This document shows positions 5,366 through 5,483 of a DNA stretch of 5,483 nucleotides, one piece after another. Every line of letters begins with the position of its first letter. Position 1 is the first letter of the stretch. Source of the stretch: Candidatus Dormiibacterota bacterium. GTDB taxonomy: Bacteria > Chloroflexota > Dormibacteria > Aeolococcales > Aeolococcaceae. The translations under genes were made by a program, and so were the position numbers. A model generated the notes under the pieces. That model saw only the letters and a program-made list of their open reading frames with translations, was not told where the DNA came from and searched no databases. The stretch is from NCBI GenBank assembly GCA_003136295.1, contig PLDZ01000215.1:635-6117 (forward strand), in the 5' to 3' direction.

Positions 5366-5409
5366 CCGGCGCCACCCGATCAGATTCGAGAGTCATTAAG
5401 GAGAACCCG

Positions 5410-5483
5410 ATGGCCACCAAGTCCCTCACCCCCGAGGAGTTCGTCGACGCGCTGGAGACCTGGACCGTCCTTGACGTCGTCAA
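5410..5483 (+). CDS. rplL: 50S ribosomal protein L7/L12, N-terminal 24 codons (partial, runs off the right edge)
   Basis: L7/L12 is the multi-copy stalk protein that recruits and activates EF-Tu, EF-G and other translational GTPases. The visible part begins MATKSLTPEEFVDALETW and continues TVLDVV. This fits the N-terminal dimerisation domain, which has a lysine- and threonine-rich start, an acidic helix, and T-V-L-E/D-hydrophobic residues leading to the second helix. The ATG at 5410 has a strong AAGGAG ribosome-binding site at 5398-5403, 6 bases upstream, stronger than that of rplJ in keeping with the need for several L7/L12 copies per L10. It lies 44 bases after rplJ with no terminator-like hairpin between, so the two are probably co-transcribed. 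Confidence 0.93.
   Translation, partial: MATKSLTPEEFVDALETWTVLDVV

Noticed and set aside
1..5483. Mobile elements, tRNA or rRNA genes, CRISPR arrays
   Set aside because: No transposase or integrase genes, terminal repeats, tRNA-like cloverleafs or spaced direct repeats were seen; nearly all bases are accounted for by core genes and their control regions.

Overview
This window is GC-rich bacterial chromosome (about two-thirds G+C by eye) and consists almost entirely of core translation genes. Two blocks point away from each other. On the minus strand, read right to left, are a membrane sensor histidine kinase, rpsL (S12), rpsG (S7), fusA (EF-G) and the first 12 codons of tuf (EF-Tu). On the plus strand are rplJ (L10) and the first 24 codons of rplL (L7/L12). 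Very high GC, tightly packed genes, GTG starts and a NarL-type kinase with an actinobacterial/Chloroflexota-like sensor domain fit a GC-rich soil or groundwater lineage such as Chloroflexota or a neighbouring phylum. That placement is an inference and is weak without a tree.

Layout. Positions 1-38 hold the start of tuf. Positions 81-2168 are fusA, 2170-2640 rpsG and 2647-3027 rpsL; this is the classical str operon with gaps of 1 to 42 bases. Positions 3028-3165 are the rpsL promoter and leader. Positions 3166-4563 are the histidine kinase. Positions 4564-4810 are a divergent control region with a candidate extended -10 promoter followed by an L10-leader-like RNA. Positions 4811-5365 are rplJ and 5410-5483 the start of rplL, presumably followed by rpoB and rpoC outside the window.

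How it works together. S12 and S7 belong to the 30S subunit, EF-G and EF-Tu are the elongation GTPases, and L10 with L7/L12 form the 50S stalk that recruits those GTPases. In many bacteria the L10/L12-rpoBC and str blocks lie in the same direction. Here they are head to head with a sensor kinase gene between them, and rplK-rplA is not directly upstream of rplJ. The kinase has no response regulator in the window. I see no evidence for a wholly new system. The points most worth a second look are the rearranged architecture, the rplJ leader with a possible Shine-Dalgarno-sequestering helix, and Arg at S12 position 88, where a Lys-to-Arg change gives streptomycin resistance in other bacteria.
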